A DNA stretch of 64,000 bases, from contig NZ_CP108518.1 in NCBI RefSeq assembly GCF_035989885.1, positions 6,191,001-6,255,000 of the forward strand, given 5' to 3'. The position numbers and the translations under genes were made by a program. This DNA comes from Streptomyces sp. NBC_01232. GTDB taxonomy: Bacteria; Actinomycetota; Actinomycetes; Streptomycetales; Streptomycetaceae. Positions 15,708 through 26,118 of this stretch are shown here, in pieces; the first letter of the stretch is position 1; every line of letters starts with the position of its first letter. The notes beneath the pieces are model-generated. The model did no database searches. It was not told where the DNA came from and saw only the letters and a program-made list of their open reading frames with translations.

Positions 15708-18700
15708 ATGGATCCCGTGAACATCGGTATCCGGCTGGCCTCGACGGCCGTCGGACCCCTCGTCAAGAAGCTGTTCGTCACGGAGGGCGGCGGAGCCGGC
15801 CTCGTCGACAAGCCGATCCGCATCTCGGGTCATGTGTCCTTCAAGGGCGAGAAGCGCTCGCTCACGGAAGCCGATCTGCGGACGCTGGCCGCCAAGCTGG
15901 TCACGCAGGCCTTGCGGACCGGCGGCGAGCGTCCGATCGCGGCGGACGAGCGGCAGGCGGTCACCGATGCCCTCGCGCAGACCCTGCGGGGCCTCGGCGA
16001 ACTGAAGATGACCGACCTGGACGCCGTCCGGCTCGGCTCGGCGGCCTTCGCCGGGGCGCTGCGCGCAGCCGCCGGCCATCCCGAACGGGAGCTGAGCGCC
16101 GACGCCACGTACTTCTACGAGCGACTCGTCGACGCCGCCTGCCTCCACATCCTGCAGTTCTTCACGCAGCGCTCGACGTTCGTGGCCCACGCCCTGGTCC
16201 AGCAGACCCGCGGGATCGCCGAACTGACGGCCAAGGTCGACGAACTGATCCGCCGCGCCCCGCTGCCCGGCGGGCAGGACGCCGCGTTCGAGCAGCTGTA
16301 CCTCCCGTACGTGGAGAAGAAGCACGGCCAGCTGACCATCTACGGCATCGACCTCATCAACTCCCCGACGCGCTGGCCGCTGGACGCGGCGTACCTGAGT
16401 CTGGAGGCGACGCCGCTCGCGTTCCGCCGGCCGGTGAACGGCCCACCGCCCCCGCCCGACCGGGAAGCGCGCGAACCGGACGCGGTCACCGACGTCGTCG
16501 CAGCGGCATCCCTCGCGCACCGCACCACGCGGGACCCGGGGCCCGCAGCGGCCCCCGGCACACGGGCCCACACGTCGGCGACCGGGCTCATGGGACTGCG
16601 ACCGGCGGACCAGGAGCAGGTGGGCGAATGGGTGCGGAGGTTCGCCCGGAGGTTCGCGCCGAAGCCCGCCGACCAGGCTCTCGCGGAGAGCCCCCGGGTG
16701 CTGCTCCGGGGCGAAGCCGGGTCCGGAAAGTCCACGCTGGTGCAGTGGCTGGCCGTCACGGCCGCCCGTCAGGACCTCACCCCGCAGATGGACTACCTCT
16801 ACGACCGCATCCCCTTCGTCCTGCCCCTGCGTACGCTGACCCGCCATGGTGAACGGCTGCCCGCCCCCGCGGACTTCCTGTCCTCCTCCGGCTGTCCGCT
16901 CGGGGCCGAGCAGCCCCACGGCTGGGCGCACCGCGTCCTCGCGGCGGGCCGCGGCCTGGTCCTCGTCGACGGCATCGACGAGATTCCCGACGCCGAACGG
17001 GAACGGGCCCGCCGCTGGCTGCGGGACCTGATGGACGCCTACGGCGGCGACAACCGCTGGCTCGTCACCTCACGGCCCTCCGCCGTGGGAGCGCACTGGC
17101 TCGCCGAGGAGGCCTTCACCGAGCTGACCCTGTCCGCCATGGGGCCGGTGGAGGTCGCCACCTTCATCAAGCGGTGGCACGGCGCCGCAGGCGACGACGA
17201 CGGGGACCGGGACGCACAGCTGAGTGCGTACGAGGCGCAGCTGCTCACCGCCGTACGGATCAAGCCCGACCTCGGGAGGCTGGCCACCAACCCGCTGATG
17301 TGCGCACTGATCTGCGCCCTGCACCGGGACCGGCGCGGCTACCTGCCGCACGGCCGCAAGGACCTCTACGAGGCGGCCCTCTCCATGCTGCTGATCCGCC
17401 GCGACCGGGAGCGGGACATGAAGGTCCCGGATCTGCGGGAGGAGCCGCAGCTCGACCTGCTGCAACGCCTCGCGTACTGGCTGATCAAGAACGGCCGCAC
17501 CGAGATGGACCGGTCCCGCGCCGAGGACATCATCGCCCGCGCGCTGCCCATGGTCCCCGAGGCAGCCGCCCTGGGTGATGCGCCCGTGGTCTTCGAGCAC
17601 TTCCTCGAGCGCAGCGGGCTGCTGCGGGAACCGGCTCCCGGCACGGTGGTCTTCGTCCACCGCACCTTCCAGGACTTCCTCGGCGCGCGGGCCGCGGTGG
17701 AGGAGGGCGACTTCGGGCTTCTCATCGCCCATGCCGACGACGACCAGTGGGAGGACGTCATCCGGATGGCGGTCGCCCTCGCCCGGCCGGGGGAGCGCGG
17801 GGCGCTGATCCGCGACCTGCTCGACCGGGGAGACCGCTCCTCCGGCAAGCGCGCACAGTCCCGGATCTACCTGCTCGCCGCCGCCTGTCTGGAGCACGCC
17901 ACCACACTGGATCCCGCGATCCGCACGGCCGTGGAAATCTGCACCTCCATGCTCATTCCACCGTCGAACGAGCAGGAGGCGCGCGCCCTCGCGGAGGTCG
18001 GCCCCCTGATCCTGGGCCTGCTCCCGGGACCCGAAGGCCTCGGCGACCGCGATGCCTACCATGTGGTGATCGCCGCCTCGCACGTGAAGTCGGACGCCGC
18101 TCTGTCCTTCCTCACGCAGTTCGCCAGGCACCCCTTGCTCCCGGTCCGGTCCCAGCTCCTTTGGGCCTGGTCGCGCTTCGACTGCGCGGACTATGCCGAT
18201 GAGGTGATCGCACGGCTGGACCCCTCGGACCTGCGTTACTCCATCCGCTCGGACGAACAGCTGCACCAACTGGAACGTCTCCAACTCCGGCCGGACCGGC
18301 TGGACATCAGGACCGAGGTGTCCCTGGAAGCCCTGGCCGGGTACTTCGACCGGAAAAGGCTCACGGAAGTCGCGCTCGCGCACGACGCCGTGACCGATCT
18401 GGGCTTCCTGAGGCAGCAGTCCGCCCTGGAAGTCCTCGACATCAACCGCTGCCCGGACCTGATCGACCTCTCCGCGATCGGCGGCCTGCCGATCCGGCGG
18501 CTGAGCATCACGACGCACCGGCCGGACATCGATCTGAGTCCGGTCGCGGACCTGGGGCGGCTGGAATCACTCAGCGTCGAGGGAACCGGGGGCATGACCT
18601 GGTCCGCGCGGACCCTGCCGGCCGGTGCTCCGCTGCGTCAGCTGGCGGTGGGTGGCTTCGCGACTTCCGCGCACGGGCTCGACGGTCTCGGTGCGCAGTC

Positions 18701-19097
18701 CGAGCTGAGGGAGCTGATGCTCGACGAGCTGTCCAGCCCGGCCTCGGCGGCCGAATGGCGGGAGATCGGCGACCTGCCGGCCCTCTTCCACCTCAAGGTG
18801 TTCGCCCTGTCGCTCGAAGCGCTGCCGGCGGACGCGGTGCTGCCGGGCGTCACCAGTCTGGCCCTCCTCGCGGGCGGAGGGGACAGGACCGTACAGGCGG
18901 CGATCTCGCGATTGGCCGCAGCCTTCCCGCGGCTGAACGAGTGCACGTTCATGGGGGACTTCCCCGCAGAGGGAGACATCGACGTCGCGCCACTGGCCGG
19001 GCTGTCCCAGCTGCAGTACGTCGCCGTCTCCGTCGGCAGAGAGCGCATCCGCAATGCCGAGCTGCTGCGGCCGGCCGTGGAACTGATCTGTCTGTGA
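15708..19097 (+). CDS. NACHT-domain ATPase with leucine-rich-repeat-like C-terminus
   Basis: A 1129-residue STAND-class NTPase. Residues 1-200 are a helical N-terminal domain (NACHT N-terminal helical type). Residues 240-295 are a Pro/Ala-rich linker. The NACHT core follows, with Walker A GEAGSGKST (about 335-343), Walker B LVLVDGIDEIP (about 418-428) and sensor WLVTSRPSAVG (about 455). A helical region spans about 500-870. The tail (about 880-1129) has leucine-rich-repeat-like units (LEVLDINRCPDLIDLSAIGG, LGRLESLSVEGTGG). The ATG follows a GGGGGG tract and it is a single-gene unit. Related bacterial NACHT proteins include antiphage and self/non-self sensors; that role here is inference. Confidence 0.9.
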   Translation: MDPVNIGIRLASTAVGPLVKKLFVTEGGGAGLVDKPIRISGHVSFKGEKRSLTEADLRTLAAKLVTQALRTGGERPIAADERQAVTDALAQTLRGLGELKMTDLDAVRLGSAAFAGALRAAAGHPERELSADATYFYERLVDAACLHILQFFTQRSTFVAHALVQQTRGIAELTAKVDELIRRAPLPGGQDAAFEQLYLPYVEKKHGQLTIYGIDLINSPTRWPLDAAYLSLEATPLAFRRPVNGPPPPPDREAREPDAVTDVVAAASLAHRTTRDPGPAAAPGTRAHTSATGLMGLRPADQEQVGEWVRRFARRFAPKPADQALAESPRVLLRGEAGSGKSTLVQWLAVTAARQDLTPQMDYLYDRIPFVLPLRTLTRHGERLPAPADFLSSSGCPLGAEQPHGWAHRVLAAGRGLVLVDGIDEIPDAERERARRWLRDLMDAYGGDNRWLVTSRPSAVGAHWLAEEAFTELTLSAMGPVEVATFIKRWHGAAGDDDGDRDAQLSAYEAQLLTAVRIKPDLGRLATNPLMCALICALHRDRRGYLPHGRKDLYEAALSMLLIRRDRERDMKVPDLREEPQLDLLQRLAYWLIKNGRTEMDRSRAEDIIARALPMVPEAAALGDAPVVFEHFLERSGLLREPAPGTVVFVHRTFQDFLGARAAVEEGDFGLLIAHADDDQWEDVIRMAVALARPGERGALIRDLLDRGDRSSGKRAQSRIYLLAAACLEHATTLDPAIRTAVEICTSMLIPPSNEQEARALAEVGPLILGLLPGPEGLGDRDAYHVVIAASHVKSDAALSFLTQFARHPLLPVRSQLLWAWSRFDCADYADEVIARLDPSDLRYSIRSDEQLHQLERLQLRPDRLDIRTEVSLEALAGYFDRKRLTEVALAHDAVTDLGFLRQQSALEVLDINRCPDLIDLSAIGGLPIRRLSITTHRPDIDLSPVADLGRLESLSVEGTGGMTWSARTLPAGAPLRQLAVGGFATSAHGLDGLGAQSELRELMLDELSSPASAAEWREIGDLPALFHLKVFALSLEALPADAVLPGVTSLALLAGGGDRTVQAAISRLAAAFPRLNECTFMGDFPAEGDIDVAPLAGLSQLQYVAVSVGRERIRNAELLRPAVELICL

Positions 19098-19098
19098 G

Positions 19099-19127
19099 GG
19101 ACCGGCGCCCGCGTCGGGCGCCGGTCC
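19099..19127. terminator. Bidirectional terminator hairpin
   Basis: Perfect 12-bp arms GGACCGGCGCCC / GGGCGCCGGTCC with a 5-base loop, between the convergent NACHT and meaB genes. Confidence 0.85.
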
Positions 19128-19131
19128 GTCC

Positions 19132-20121
19132 TCAGCTTCCTGCGTTCCCGAACGCCGACAGGATGCGGTCCGCCGCCGACGTCGGTGTCACCGTGCCCGC
19201 CCGGACCGCGGACTCCAGATCCGGCGCCAGCTCCCGTACCGCCGGGTCCGCCCGCAGGCGTTCCAGCAGTTCGTCGCGGACCATCGACCAGGTCCACTCC
19301 ACCTGCTGCGCCGCCCGCTTCGCCGTCAGCCGGCCCCCCGCCTCCAGCAGGGTCCGGTGCTGTTCCAGGCGGCTCCACACCTCGTCCAGCCCGGCCGACT
19401 CCCGCGCGCTGCACGTCAGCACCGGCGGCGTCCAGGCCGCGTCCACCGGGTGCATCAGGCGCAGCGCGCCCGACAGTTCACGGGCCGCGGCCTTCGCGTC
19501 GCGCTCGTGCGGGCCGTCCGCCTTGTTCACCGCCAGGACGTCGGCCAGTTCCAGGACGCCCTTCTTGATGCCCTGCAGCTGGTCGCCCGTACGGGCCAGG
19601 GAGAGCAGCAGGAAGGAGTCGACCATCCCCGCCACCGTGGTCTCCGACTGGCCCACGCCGACGGTCTCGACGAGGACCACGTCGTAGCCCGCCGCCTCCA
19701 TCACGATCATCGACTCGCGGGTGGCCTTGGCGACCCCGCCCAGCGTGCCCGCCGAGGGGGACGGGCGCACGAACGCCGCCGGATCCACCGACAGCCGCTC
19801 CATCCGGGTCTTGTCACCCAGGATGGAGCCGCCCGTGCGCTTCGACGAGGGGTCCACCGCGAGGACGGCCACCCGGTGGCCGAGCCCCGTCAGCATCGTG
19901 CCGAAGGCGTCGATGAAGGTGGACTTGCCCACCCCCGGCACCCCGCTGATGCCGATCCGCCTGGCCCGGCCCGCGTGCGGCAGCAGCTCCGCCAACAGCC
20001 CCTGCGCCAGCACCCGGTGAGCGGGCAGGGTGGACTCGACGAGCGTGATCGCCCGCGCGACGAACGCGCGCTTCCCGTCGAGTACCCCCTTCGCGTAGGC
20101 CTCGATGTCGATCTTCGGCAC
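19132..20121 (-). CDS. meaB: MeaB-type GTPase, methylmalonyl-CoA mutase chaperone
   Basis: A 329-residue SIMIBI GTPase that protects and reloads the B12 cofactor of methylmalonyl-CoA mutase. Walker A is ISGVPGVGKSTF (about 58-69). Switch and Walker B elements are VDPSSKRTGGSILGDKTRM and VLVETVGVGQSE, and the base-recognition motif is VNKADG. The MeaB C-terminal dimerisation arm is present. It follows the mutase large subunit by 10 bases in the same operon. Confidence 0.95.
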   Translation of the reverse strand: MPKIDIEAYAKGVLDGKRAFVARAITLVESTLPAHRVLAQGLLAELLPHAGRARRIGISGVPGVGKSTFIDAFGTMLTGLGHRVAVLAVDPSSKRTGGSILGDKTRMERLSVDPAAFVRPSPSAGTLGGVAKATRESMIVMEAAGYDVVLVETVGVGQSETTVAGMVDSFLLLSLARTGDQLQGIKKGVLELADVLAVNKADGPHERDAKAAARELSGALRLMHPVDAAWTPPVLTCSARESAGLDEVWSRLEQHRTLLEAGGRLTAKRAAQQVEWTWSMVRDELLERLRADPAVRELAPDLESAVRAGTVTPTSAADRILSAFGNAGS

Positions 20122-20131
20122 CGGCGGCCGC

Positions 20132-22318
20132 CTACAGCTCGTGGCCCAGGTCCGCGGCCAGCCGCGTCACCAGGTCGTGGGCCGCGTCCGGGATCACCGT
20201 GCCCGGCGGGAAGACCGCCGTCGCGCCCATCTCCAGCAGCGTCGGGACATCGGCGGGCGGGATCACCCCACCCACGACGATCATGATGTCCTCGCGGCCC
20301 TCCTCCGCCAGCTGCTCGCGCAGCGCCGGTACGAGGGTCAGGTGGCCGGCCGCCAGCGACGACACGCCCACCACGTGGACGTCTGCCTCGACGGCCTGAC
20401 GGGCCACCTCCGCCGGGGTCTGGAACAGCGGGCCGACGTCCACGTCGAAGCCCAGGTCGGCGAAGGCGGTCGCGATCACCTTCTGGCCGCGGTCGTGCCC
20501 GTCCTGGCCCATCTTGGCGACCAGGATGCGCGGACGCCGTCCCTCCGCCTCCTCGAACCGGTCGACGAGCGCACGGGTGCGCTCCACGGACGGGGACTCG
20601 CCTGCTTCGGTGCGGTACACACCCGAGATCGTACGGATCTGGCTCGCGTGCCGCCCGTACACCTTCTCCAGTGCGTCCGAGATCTCACCCACGGTCGCCT
20701 TGGCGCGCGCCGCGTCCACCGCCAGGGCCAGCAGGTTGCCGTCACCGCGCTCGGCGGCGTTCGTCAGCGCCCGCAGGGTGTCCTGGGTGACCGCCTCGTC
20801 GCGCTCCTCGCGCAGCCGCCGCAGCTTGGCGATCTGCTGCGAGCGCACCGAGGAGTTGTCGACCTTCAGGACGTCGATCGCCTCGTCGTTCTCCACGCGG
20901 TACTTGTTGACGCCGATCACCGGCTGGCGGCCCGAGTCGATCCGCGCCTGCGTACGGGCCGCGGCCTCCTCCACGCGCAGTTTCGGGATGCCCGCGTCGA
21001 TGGCCTGCGCCATGCCGCCGGCCGCCTCGACCTCCTCGATGTGCTGCCAGGCCCGGCGCGCCAGGTCGTACGTCAGCTTCTCGACGTACGCGCTGCCGCC
21101 CCACGGGTCGATGGACCGGCAGGTCCCCGACTCCTGCTGCAGCAGCAGCTGGGTGTTGCGGGCGATGCGAGCCGAGAAGTCCGTCGGCAGTGCGAGGGCC
21201 TCGTCGAGGGCGTTGGTGTGCAGCGACTGGGTGTGGCCCTGGGTCGCGGCCATCGCCTCGATGCAGGTGCGCGTCACGTTGTTGAAGACGTCCTGCGCCG
21301 TCAGGGACCAGCCCGAGGTCTGCGAATGCGTGCGCAGCGACAGCGACTTGGCGTTCTTCGGGTCGAACTGCTTGACCAGGCGCGCCCACAGCAGGCGGGC
21401 CGCGCGCAGCTTCGCGACCTCCATGAAGAAGTTCATGCCGATCGCCCAGAAGAACGACAGGCGCGGTGCGAACGCGTCCACGTCCAGCCCGACGGCCTGA
21501 CCGGCCCGCAGGTACTCCACGCCGTCGGCCAGGGTGTAGGCCAGCTCCAGGTCGGCCGTGGCCCCGGCCTCCTGGATGTGGTAGCCGGAGATGGAGATCG
21601 AGTTGTACCGGGGCATCTTCTGCGAGGTGAACGCGAAGATGTCCGAGATGATCCGCATCGAGGGCTTCGGCGGGTAGATGTAGGTGTTGCGGACCATGAA
21701 CTCCTTGAGGATGTCGTTCTGGATGGTCCCGGCGAGCTTGTCGGGGGAGACGCCCTGCTCCTCCGCCGCCACGATGTAGAGCGCGAGGACCGGCAGCACC
21801 GCGCCGTTCATCGTCATCGACACCGACATCTTGTCCAGCGGGATCCCGTCGAACAGCTGCCGCATGTCGTAGATCGAGTCGATCGCCACGCCCGCCATGC
21901 CGACATCGCCCGTCACCCGCGGGTGGTCGCTGTCGTAGCCGCGGTGGGTGGGCAGGTCGAAGGCCACCGACAGGCCCTTCTGGCCCGACGCCAGATTGCG
22001 CCGGTAGAAGGCGTTCGACTCCTCGGCCGTGGAGAAACCGGCGTACTGCCGGATCGTCCAGGGCTGGTTCACGTACATCGTCGGGTACGGGCCGCGCAGG
22101 TACGGGGCCACGCCCGGGTACGTCCGCAGGAAGTCCAGGCCCTCCAGGTCCCGCCCGGTGTAGAGCGGCTTGACGCCGATGCCCTCGGGCGTCTCCCACA
22201 GCAGGTCGGCGGCCGCGGTGCCGGTGGACTCCTTCACCGACGAGCGCCACTGCTCCTCGGTCACGCCGGAGGGGGCGGTCGGGTCGAGCGCCAGCTCGGA
22301 GAAATCGGGGATGCTCAA
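20132..22318 (-). CDS. mutB: Methylmalonyl-CoA mutase large subunit
   Basis: A 728-residue catalytic subunit that interconverts (R)-methylmalonyl-CoA and succinyl-CoA using adenosylcobalamin. The N-terminal TIM barrel holds GYDSDHPRV and substrate-binding segments. The C-terminal B12 domain (about 595-728) has the base-off motif DGHDRG and the downstream GVSSLAAGH and VVGGVIP loops. It overlaps the small subunit gene by 4 bases (ATGA). In Streptomyces it feeds propionate and branched-chain carbon to the TCA cycle or polyketide precursors. Confidence 0.96.
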   Translation of the reverse strand: MSIPDFSELALDPTAPSGVTEEQWRSSVKESTGTAAADLLWETPEGIGVKPLYTGRDLEGLDFLRTYPGVAPYLRGPYPTMYVNQPWTIRQYAGFSTAEESNAFYRRNLASGQKGLSVAFDLPTHRGYDSDHPRVTGDVGMAGVAIDSIYDMRQLFDGIPLDKMSVSMTMNGAVLPVLALYIVAAEEQGVSPDKLAGTIQNDILKEFMVRNTYIYPPKPSMRIISDIFAFTSQKMPRYNSISISGYHIQEAGATADLELAYTLADGVEYLRAGQAVGLDVDAFAPRLSFFWAIGMNFFMEVAKLRAARLLWARLVKQFDPKNAKSLSLRTHSQTSGWSLTAQDVFNNVTRTCIEAMAATQGHTQSLHTNALDEALALPTDFSARIARNTQLLLQQESGTCRSIDPWGGSAYVEKLTYDLARRAWQHIEEVEAAGGMAQAIDAGIPKLRVEEAAARTQARIDSGRQPVIGVNKYRVENDEAIDVLKVDNSSVRSQQIAKLRRLREERDEAVTQDTLRALTNAAERGDGNLLALAVDAARAKATVGEISDALEKVYGRHASQIRTISGVYRTEAGESPSVERTRALVDRFEEAEGRRPRILVAKMGQDGHDRGQKVIATAFADLGFDVDVGPLFQTPAEVARQAVEADVHVVGVSSLAAGHLTLVPALREQLAEEGREDIMIVVGGVIPPADVPTLLEMGATAVFPPGTVIPDAAHDLVTRLAADLGHEL

Positions 22319-24180
22319 GACGGCACTCCCATCCGGTCGAGTACGGAGGAGAGCACGGCGACGGCGTCACAGCCGGCGAAGACGTACTCGTCCACGGAAG
22401 CCTCTGCGGTGCCCGGCCGGCCGGCGAGGAAGACGGTCGTGGCGCCCGCCGCGCGCAGGGCCTCGGCCACCGCCGCGGCCTGGTCCTCGTACAGCGCGTC
22501 GCTGGAGCAGAGCACGGCCATGCCGTCGGCGCCGCTCGCGGCGTAGGCCTCGGCGGCCGTCGCCGGATCGACCGACACCGGATCGTGCACCGGTTCGATG
22601 CCGCCCGCCTGGAACAGGTTCGAGGCGAAGGTGGCGCGCGCGGTGTGCGCCGCCGCCGGGCCCAGCGCGGCGAGGAAGATCCTCGGCCGGGCGCCGGTCG
22701 CCGCCAGATGCGCGTCGCTGCGGGCGCGCAGGGCCTCGTACGCCTCGTCGCGCCGTACGCGCGGCAGGCCGCCGGTGGGACCGGCGGGCGCGGGCTCGCG
22801 GACGACCGGCTTCTCCAAGAGCAGCGGGAACTCGCTGACGCCCGTGATCGGCTCGCGCCGCTTCGCCAGCTTCTTGGACCGAGCGGCCCAGGTGGCGGCG
22901 AGCCGCTCGGCCACCAGCCCGGAGCGCAGGGCGGCGGCCTGACCGCCGGCCTTCTCCAGGGTCTGGAAGAACCCCCAGGCGGCGTGGGCGAGTTCGTCGG
23001 TGAGGCGCTCGACGTAGTACGAGCCGCCGGCCGGGTCGATCACCCGGGCCAGGTGCGACTCCTCCAGCAGGATGGTGGAGGTGTTGCGGGAGATCCGGCG
23101 CGCGAAGGCGTCCGGCAGGCCCAGCTCGCTGTCGAAGGGGAGCACCGTCACCGAGTCGGCGCCGCCCACACCCGCGGCCATGCAGGCCACGGTGGTGCGC
23201 AGCATGTTCACCCAGGGGTCGCGGCGGGTCATCATCACCGGCGAGGTCACCGCGTGCTGGAGCTGGGCACCCGCCTCCGGGGCCCCCGAGGCCTCGGCGA
23301 TACGGGACCACAGCCGGCGCGCGGCGCGCAGCTTGGCGATGGTGAGGAACTGGTCCGCGGTGGCGGCGTAGCGGAACTCCAGCTGTCCGAGCGCCGCTTC
23401 GGTGCCGAGGCCCGCTTCGGTGAGCGCGCGGAGGTAGGCGACACCGGTGGCCAGGGACAGGCCCAGCTCCTCGGCGGCGCTGCCGCCGGCCTCGTGGTAG
23501 GGCAGTGCGTCGACGGTCAGGGCGCGCACCCCGGGCCAGCCGGCGGAGATTCCCAGGGCCAGTTCCACGGCGCCGGCCGGGTCCAGGACCTCACCGGTGC
23601 GTGCCTCGTGGCCCAGGGGGTCGGCGCCCAGCGAGGCCCGAGCGGCCTCGGGGGCCACCGCGCTCTCGGTGTAGAGGCGCAGCAACGCGCGGGCGGCTTC
23701 GGCGTATTGGGCTCCGGCGTCCAGGGCGATGGGGGCGAGGTCCAGATAGACCCCGTCCAGCGCCCGGGCGAGGCCCTCGACCGGGAGCCCGCCGCTGCCG
23801 ACGGTGAGCCACAGGGAGGTGACGCCGTTCTCGAGGTCGGCGAGGGCCGCCTCGTTCAGGCGCGCCGGATCGGTTCCGGCGAGGCGCTGGCGCACGTCCC
23901 AGCCGTTCGCGGTGGTGCCTTCCGGCCTGCCTCCGCGGACGAACGGGGCGAAGCCGGGCAGACCGATATCGGGAGCCGACCCGTCGGGCGGCGCGGTGTA
24001 GAGCGGGCGCGTGATGAGCCCGTCCTCGATTGGGGTGGACAACGCGTCTTCTGCGGCCTCGCCGGAGACTTCCTTGCCCGACTTGCGCAGTACGCCTTCT
24101 ACAAGGCGCTGCCACTGCTCATGCGTCGCGTCAGGGAACTCGGCGGCCAGGGAGAGCCCGTCGTCAGGCAGGACCGTCAT
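22315..24180 (-). CDS. mutA: Methylmalonyl-CoA mutase small subunit
   Basis: A 621-residue non-catalytic partner of the mutase heterodimer. It shares the barrel fold but lacks the DGHDRG cobalamin motif in its C-terminal flavodoxin-like region (about 495-621, [21 protein letters not shown]). First mutase gene, overlapping the large subunit by 4 bases. Its own start overlaps the end of the upstream ROK regulator by 17 bases, so the ROK gene is probably cotranscribed. Confidence 0.95.
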   Translation of the reverse strand: MTVLPDDGLSLAAEFPDATHEQWQRLVEGVLRKSGKEVSGEAAEDALSTPIEDGLITRPLYTAPPDGSAPDIGLPGFAPFVRGGRPEGTTANGWDVRQRLAGTDPARLNEAALADLENGVTSLWLTVGSGGLPVEGLARALDGVYLDLAPIALDAGAQYAEAARALLRLYTESAVAPEAARASLGADPLGHEARTGEVLDPAGAVELALGISAGWPGVRALTVDALPYHEAGGSAAEELGLSLATGVAYLRALTEAGLGTEAALGQLEFRYAATADQFLTIAKLRAARRLWSRIAEASGAPEAGAQLQHAVTSPVMMTRRDPWVNMLRTTVACMAAGVGGADSVTVLPFDSELGLPDAFARRISRNTSTILLEESHLARVIDPAGGSYYVERLTDELAHAAWGFFQTLEKAGGQAAALRSGLVAERLAATWAARSKKLAKRREPITGVSEFPLLLEKPVVREPAPAGPTGGLPRVRRDEAYEALRARSDAHLAATGARPRIFLAALGPAAAHTARATFASNLFQAGGIEPVHDPVSVDPATAAEAYAASGADGMAVLCSSDALYEDQAAAVAEALRAAGATTVFLAGRPGTAEASVDEYVFAGCDAVAVLSSVLDRMGVPS

Positions 24181-25414
24181 GGCTCGAATGTAGGGGAGCG
24201 CGCTCAGGTGGCACCATACCGATGGGTGTGATCTCCCCCTCTCGGGCCATGCCGAATGGATCCTGGAACACCCGGCTGAGCAGCACGGTTGCCGCGGCCT
24301 CCGGGAGGACGGCAGGTCCCGCGTGCGGTACCACGATCCGCCCGGGGTCGTCGCAGACGTGCGAGAGCTCCATCGCGGCGGCCCGGACCTCCTCCAGATA
24401 TCCCTCGTCCAGGACGCTCGCCAGCTCGGTCACGACCATGACCGCCGGATTGAAGACATCCAACAGAAGAGCCGCCGCGCGGCCGACCGCTCGGGCGCGC
24501 TCGCGCAGCAGCCGGTCGGCGCGCGGGTCGCCGGTGGCGGCCGCGTCCACCAGCAGGTTGACCGAAGGGTCCGGGACGATGCCCCGGCGCACGGCCTCGG
24601 CGCCGAGCGCGGTGTCGGACGCGGTCGCCTCCAGGCAGCCCGTACGTCCGCACGCGCACGCGGCCCGGGAGCGCGGCACCGGCAGATGGGCCACGTCGCC
24701 CGCGGCCGAGCCCGGACCCTGGTGCACGGTCCCCTCGATCCCGAAGGCGGCGTCGACGACCCGGCCGATGAACAGGTGCACCAGGCTCCGGCGGGCCTCG
24801 GGCCGGCCGAAGAGGATCTCTGCCCGCGCGACGGCCCGCGCGTGGTTGTCGATCCACACCGGCAGCCCGAGCGCGGCCGACAGTTCGGCGGCGAGCGGCT
24901 TGCGGCTCCAGCCGAGGGCTGGGTGCCGTACGACGATCCCCTCGTCGGGATTGATCCAGCCGCCCAGGGCCGCGCCGACACCCAGGAGCGGCCGCCCGGC
25001 GGTGAACTCGTCGAGGAAGCGGCGGAGTCCGGAGGCGATCACGGGGGAGAGGTCGGCCGTGGGCAGCCCCTCGTGCGGGAAGGCGCGGCGGGCGAGCAGC
25101 TGCCCCCGCAGGTCGACGAGGCTGAAGGTCGAGTGCGGCACCCCGATGTGCAGCCCGGCGGCGACCGGCCCGCCGACGGCCCCGGTGTGCAGGTCCAGCG
25201 GGATCCGCGGCCGCCCCACCCCACCGCCGGGCCCGGGCAGCTCGCGCAGCAGCCCGCGGCGGACCAGGCCGGTGGTCTGCCGGGACACGGCGGCGGGACT
25301 CAGCCCGCACAGCGGGGCGATGCCGCTGCGGGCGACCGGTCCGTGGTCGAGCACCGTCCGCAGCACGGTGGCGGCATTGGCGGCGGTCCGGCTGTCACCG
25401 GCCATATGCGTCAC
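24164..25414 (-). CDS. ROK-family transcriptional regulator
   Basis: 416 residues from GTG 25414, preceded by GAGGAG at 5 bases. The N-terminus holds a MarR-like helix-turn-helix (LDHGPVARSGIAPLCGLSPAAVSRQTTGLVRRGLL, about 22-56). The rest is a ROK domain with an ATP/sugar-binding fold and the zinc-site motif CACGRTGCLEA (about 255-265). It lies directly upstream of mutAB-meaB in the same direction with a 17-base overlap. Usual ROK ligands are sugars or sugar phosphates, so its link to methylmalonyl-CoA metabolism is unclear. Confidence 0.9.
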   Translation of the reverse strand: MTHMAGDSRTAANAATVLRTVLDHGPVARSGIAPLCGLSPAAVSRQTTGLVRRGLLRELPGPGGGVGRPRIPLDLHTGAVGGPVAAGLHIGVPHSTFSLVDLRGQLLARRAFPHEGLPTADLSPVIASGLRRFLDEFTAGRPLLGVGAALGGWINPDEGIVVRHPALGWSRKPLAAELSAALGLPVWIDNHARAVARAEILFGRPEARRSLVHLFIGRVVDAAFGIEGTVHQGPGSAAGDVAHLPVPRSRAACACGRTGCLEATASDTALGAEAVRRGIVPDPSVNLLVDAAATGDPRADRLLRERARAVGRAAALLLDVFNPAVMVVTELASVLDEGYLEEVRAAAMELSHVCDDPGRIVVPHAGPAVLPEAAATVLLSRVFQDPFGMAREGEITPIGMVPPERAPLHSSHDGPA

Positions 25415-25497
25415 GCGGTCTCCTCGGGGGGCAGGGGGCGTGCCCCCGATCATGCCGGTTCCCCTGCGGGGGTCAGGGGGGTGTCCCGGCCGTCCCG

Positions 25498-25579
25498 GGC
25501 CGTCTCTTCCGGATCCTGCCGGATGAGCCCGGGGCGTCCGGTGCGGTACGTCGCCCGGCGGGATCCGGCGGGGACGGCC
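25498..25579. repeat. 82-bp degenerate inverted repeat
   Basis: Arms at 25498-25522 and 25555-25579 match in about 20 of 25 positions. The left arm (CGTCTCTTCCGGATCCTG) resembles the terminal repeat of the MITE-like element at 52728-52883 (CGTCTCTTTCGGATCTTG). Possibly a decayed relative. Confidence 0.55.
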
Positions 25580-25650
25580 CGGTCGGGGTCGCTCCAGGGC
25601 CGCCCGGTCTGTCGGTCGGTAGGTCGGGCCGGGGGGTGTGCAGGCGCAGG

Positions 25651-25872
25651 GGCGGCGCCGGTCGTACCCGCGCGAGGCGACACCGCGGCGAGCGCGCGTG
25701 CCGGGCCGCGCCGATCGGGCGGGAGTTTCGGGCACGCCCCGCGGTCCGGCCCGATCGGCAGGGCGAGCCATGGGGGCGTGGCCGCACGAGAGCGGCGGCG
25801 GGTCGTACCCGCGCGGGACGCGCCGACGCGGCGAGCGCGCGTGCCGGGCCCCGCCGGCCGGGCGGGAGCTTC
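25651..25872. repeat. Imperfect 80-bp direct repeat pair
   Basis: 25651-25730 and 25792-25872 share long blocks (GGTCGTACCCGCGCG, GGCGAGCGCGCGTGCCGGGC, CGGGCGGGAG). They lie in the 700-bp gene-free stretch between the ROK gene and the sulfonate leader. Open frames here have no credible start or codon bias. No gene is called. Confidence 0.7.
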
Positions 25873-26082
25873 ACGTCCCGGGCCCGCGACCGGGTGGCGG
25901 GGGCGGATCCCGGCGAACGCGTGGCGGCCGCATTGCGGGGCCATGAAATCCAGCCACGCTTTTCGGCCGCCGGGGCGGGCCGGGGCGCGGGTCGGCGCGC
26001 GGGGGAAAGTGCAGGTCGTGGGCGGTGTGCGGGGTGGACTCGGAGGCCGGCGAGGGGTGCGTTCGGCGGCCGCGGGCGGGGG

Positions 26083-26111
26083 TTGACCGCCGCCGGGGCC
26101 GCTGACACGCT
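26083..26111 (+). promoter_or_regulatory. Probable promoter of sulfonate operon leader
   Basis: TTGACC (26083-26088), a 17-bp spacer, then CACGCT (26106-26111). The start point would fall at about 26118, essentially at the leader ATG 26119, predicting a leaderless mRNA. Confidence 0.5.
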
Positions 26112-26118
26112 CCGGGAC

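Noticed and set aside
20105..22546. Long plus-strand open frame opposite mutB
   Set aside because: Shadow of methylmalonyl-CoA mutase; no ribosome site and no protein-like motifs.
24181..25414. Cobalamin riboswitch before mutA
   Set aside because: The upstream sequence is the coding region of the ROK regulator and no B12-box-like element was seen.
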